Below the pieces are notes generated by a model. The model saw only the letters and a list, made by a program, of their open reading frames with translations, was not told the origin of the DNA and searched no databases. A stretch of 19,171 nt of DNA. Origin: Oscillospiraceae bacterium. GTDB taxonomy: Bacteria; Bacillota; Clostridia; Oscillospirales; Acutalibacteraceae. Of the stretch, positions 18,691-19,171 are shown piece by piece. Both the position numbers and the translations under genes were made by a program. Each line of letters opens with the position of its first letter. Positions within the stretch are counted from its first letter, which is position 1. The stretch is taken from positions 1-19,171 of the forward strand of contig WRDE01000007.1 in the NCBI GenBank assembly GCA_009783605.1, read 5' to 3'.

Positions 18691-19171
18691 TCATACCACG
18701 GCATACGCACTATTTTCAAGCGTAAAATACTGCCGCAGACCGACCGTGATCCGTACGGTTTTGTCCTCCAGCACAAAAACCGCCTCGGCGTTGTACTGTT
18801 TCAGCAGTTCCAAGCTCCGCTCATACCCCAGCACATAGCAGGCGGTGGACAGCCCGTCGCTCAACAGCCCGCTCTCGCAGAATACCGATACGCTGAGCAA
18901 CCCGCTGTCCGACGGATAGCCGGTTTTGCCGTCGAAAATGTGGTGATACCGCGTTCCGTCCGCCTCGAAATATTTTTCATAGCCGCCGGAGGTGGAGATG
19001 ACGCCGTTTTCGATGCGGAGCACCCCGAGCAGGTCGTTCGGCCCGCCCAGCGGGTCGCGGATGCCGATATCGAAGGCGGCGCCGCCCGGCTTGGCGCCGT
19101 AGACCAACACGCTGCTGCCGGTCGAGACCACCCCGCCGCTGACCCCGCTCCCGCGCAGCTGCTCCCGGGCA
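18691..19171 (-). CDS. apbE: FAD:protein FMN transferase ApbE, C-terminal part (runs off the right edge)
   Basis: ApbE transfers FMN from FAD to a Thr (or Ser) of target proteins, including RnfG and RnfD encoded downstream, in a Mg2+-dependent reaction outside the membrane. About the last 159 residues are present. Motifs: FDIGIRDPLGG, GVISTSGGYEKYFEADGTRYHHIFDGKTGYPSDSG (the HHI.D..TG.P signature) and LLSDGLSTACYVLGYERSLELL, with the conserved D-x2-(S/A)T segment binding metal. The frame stays open to the window edge, so the N-terminal half and signal peptide are missing. Its place at the head of the rnf genes fits its role in maturing the complex. Confidence 0.95.
   Translation of the reverse strand, partial: AREQLRGSGVSGGVVSTGSSVLVYGAKPGGAAFDIGIRDPLGGPNDLLGVLRIENGVISTSGGYEKYFEADGTRYHHIFDGKTGYPSDSGLLSVSVFCESGLLSDGLSTACYVLGYERSLELLKQYNAEAVFVLEDKTVRITVGLRQYFTLENSAYAVV

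Noticed and set aside
1..19171. rRNA, tRNA, transposase or integrase genes
   Set aside because: No segment shows tRNA arms, rRNA sequence or DDE, HUH, tyrosine or serine recombinase motifs.

Overview
This is a GC-rich stretch of a bacterial chromosome, probably from an anaerobic, low-characterised Clostridia (Oscillospiraceae- or Christensenellales-like) member of the Firmicutes. The evidence is a six-gene Rnf complex in the clostridial order C-D-G-E-A-B, strong Shine-Dalgarno sites, lipobox lipoproteins, a Bacillus-type LexA box in front of uvrA, and a stand-alone AICAR transformylase beside a PurO-type IMP cyclohydrolase. There are no rRNA, tRNA or CRISPR genes and no transposase. No gene-free stretch exceeds 300 bases.

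Left edge (1-1058, minus strand): the first 69 codons of uvrA with a promoter and probable SOS box, then a lipoprotein gene with its own promoter and terminator. Plus-strand metabolic block (1171-9669): a strong promoter and a 5' UTR hairpin lead into purO and the AICAR transformylase gene (the last two steps to IMP), a second lipoprotein, leuB, a 57-residue small protein, a VOC/PhnB-like protein, a Gfo/Idh/MocA oxidoreductase, folP overlapping a short pyrophosphatase-like gene, a histidine phosphatase and an Apt-like phosphoribosyltransferase.

Island (9671-10737): an AT-richer minus-strand segment with a GNAT acetyltransferase and a HicB(DUF1902)-HicA toxin-antitoxin pair. It is flanked by a perfect 20-bp direct repeat, which is the duplicated 3' end of the phosphoribosyltransferase gene. 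It also carries a 5'-truncated copy of the end of the Gfo/Idh/MocA gene.

Right half (minus strand, read right to left): apbE (partial), GNAT, rnfC, a Cys-rich DUF6144-like gene, rnfD, rnfG, rnfE, rnfA, rnfB, a PH-domain membrane protein and manA. ApbE would attach FMN to RnfG and RnfD of the ferredoxin:NAD+ oxidoreductase ion pump.

The most unusual aspect is the density and placement of small repeats. One set is 20-bp palindromes with variable 8-bp arms around a constant CGCA/TGCG loop, in leuB, in folP and just after leuB. Related in-frame insertions lie inside purO (five 21-bp units) and the AICAR transformylase gene. A second set is larger palindromes with GTAGGG ends. A third is AT-rich micro-repeats, and there is one 137-bp element with terminal inverted repeats. 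In six genes (purO, leuB, the pyrophosphatase-like gene, rnfA, rnfD, rnfC) the stop codon itself lies inside such a repeat. All functions are inferred by reading the sequence; no database search was run.
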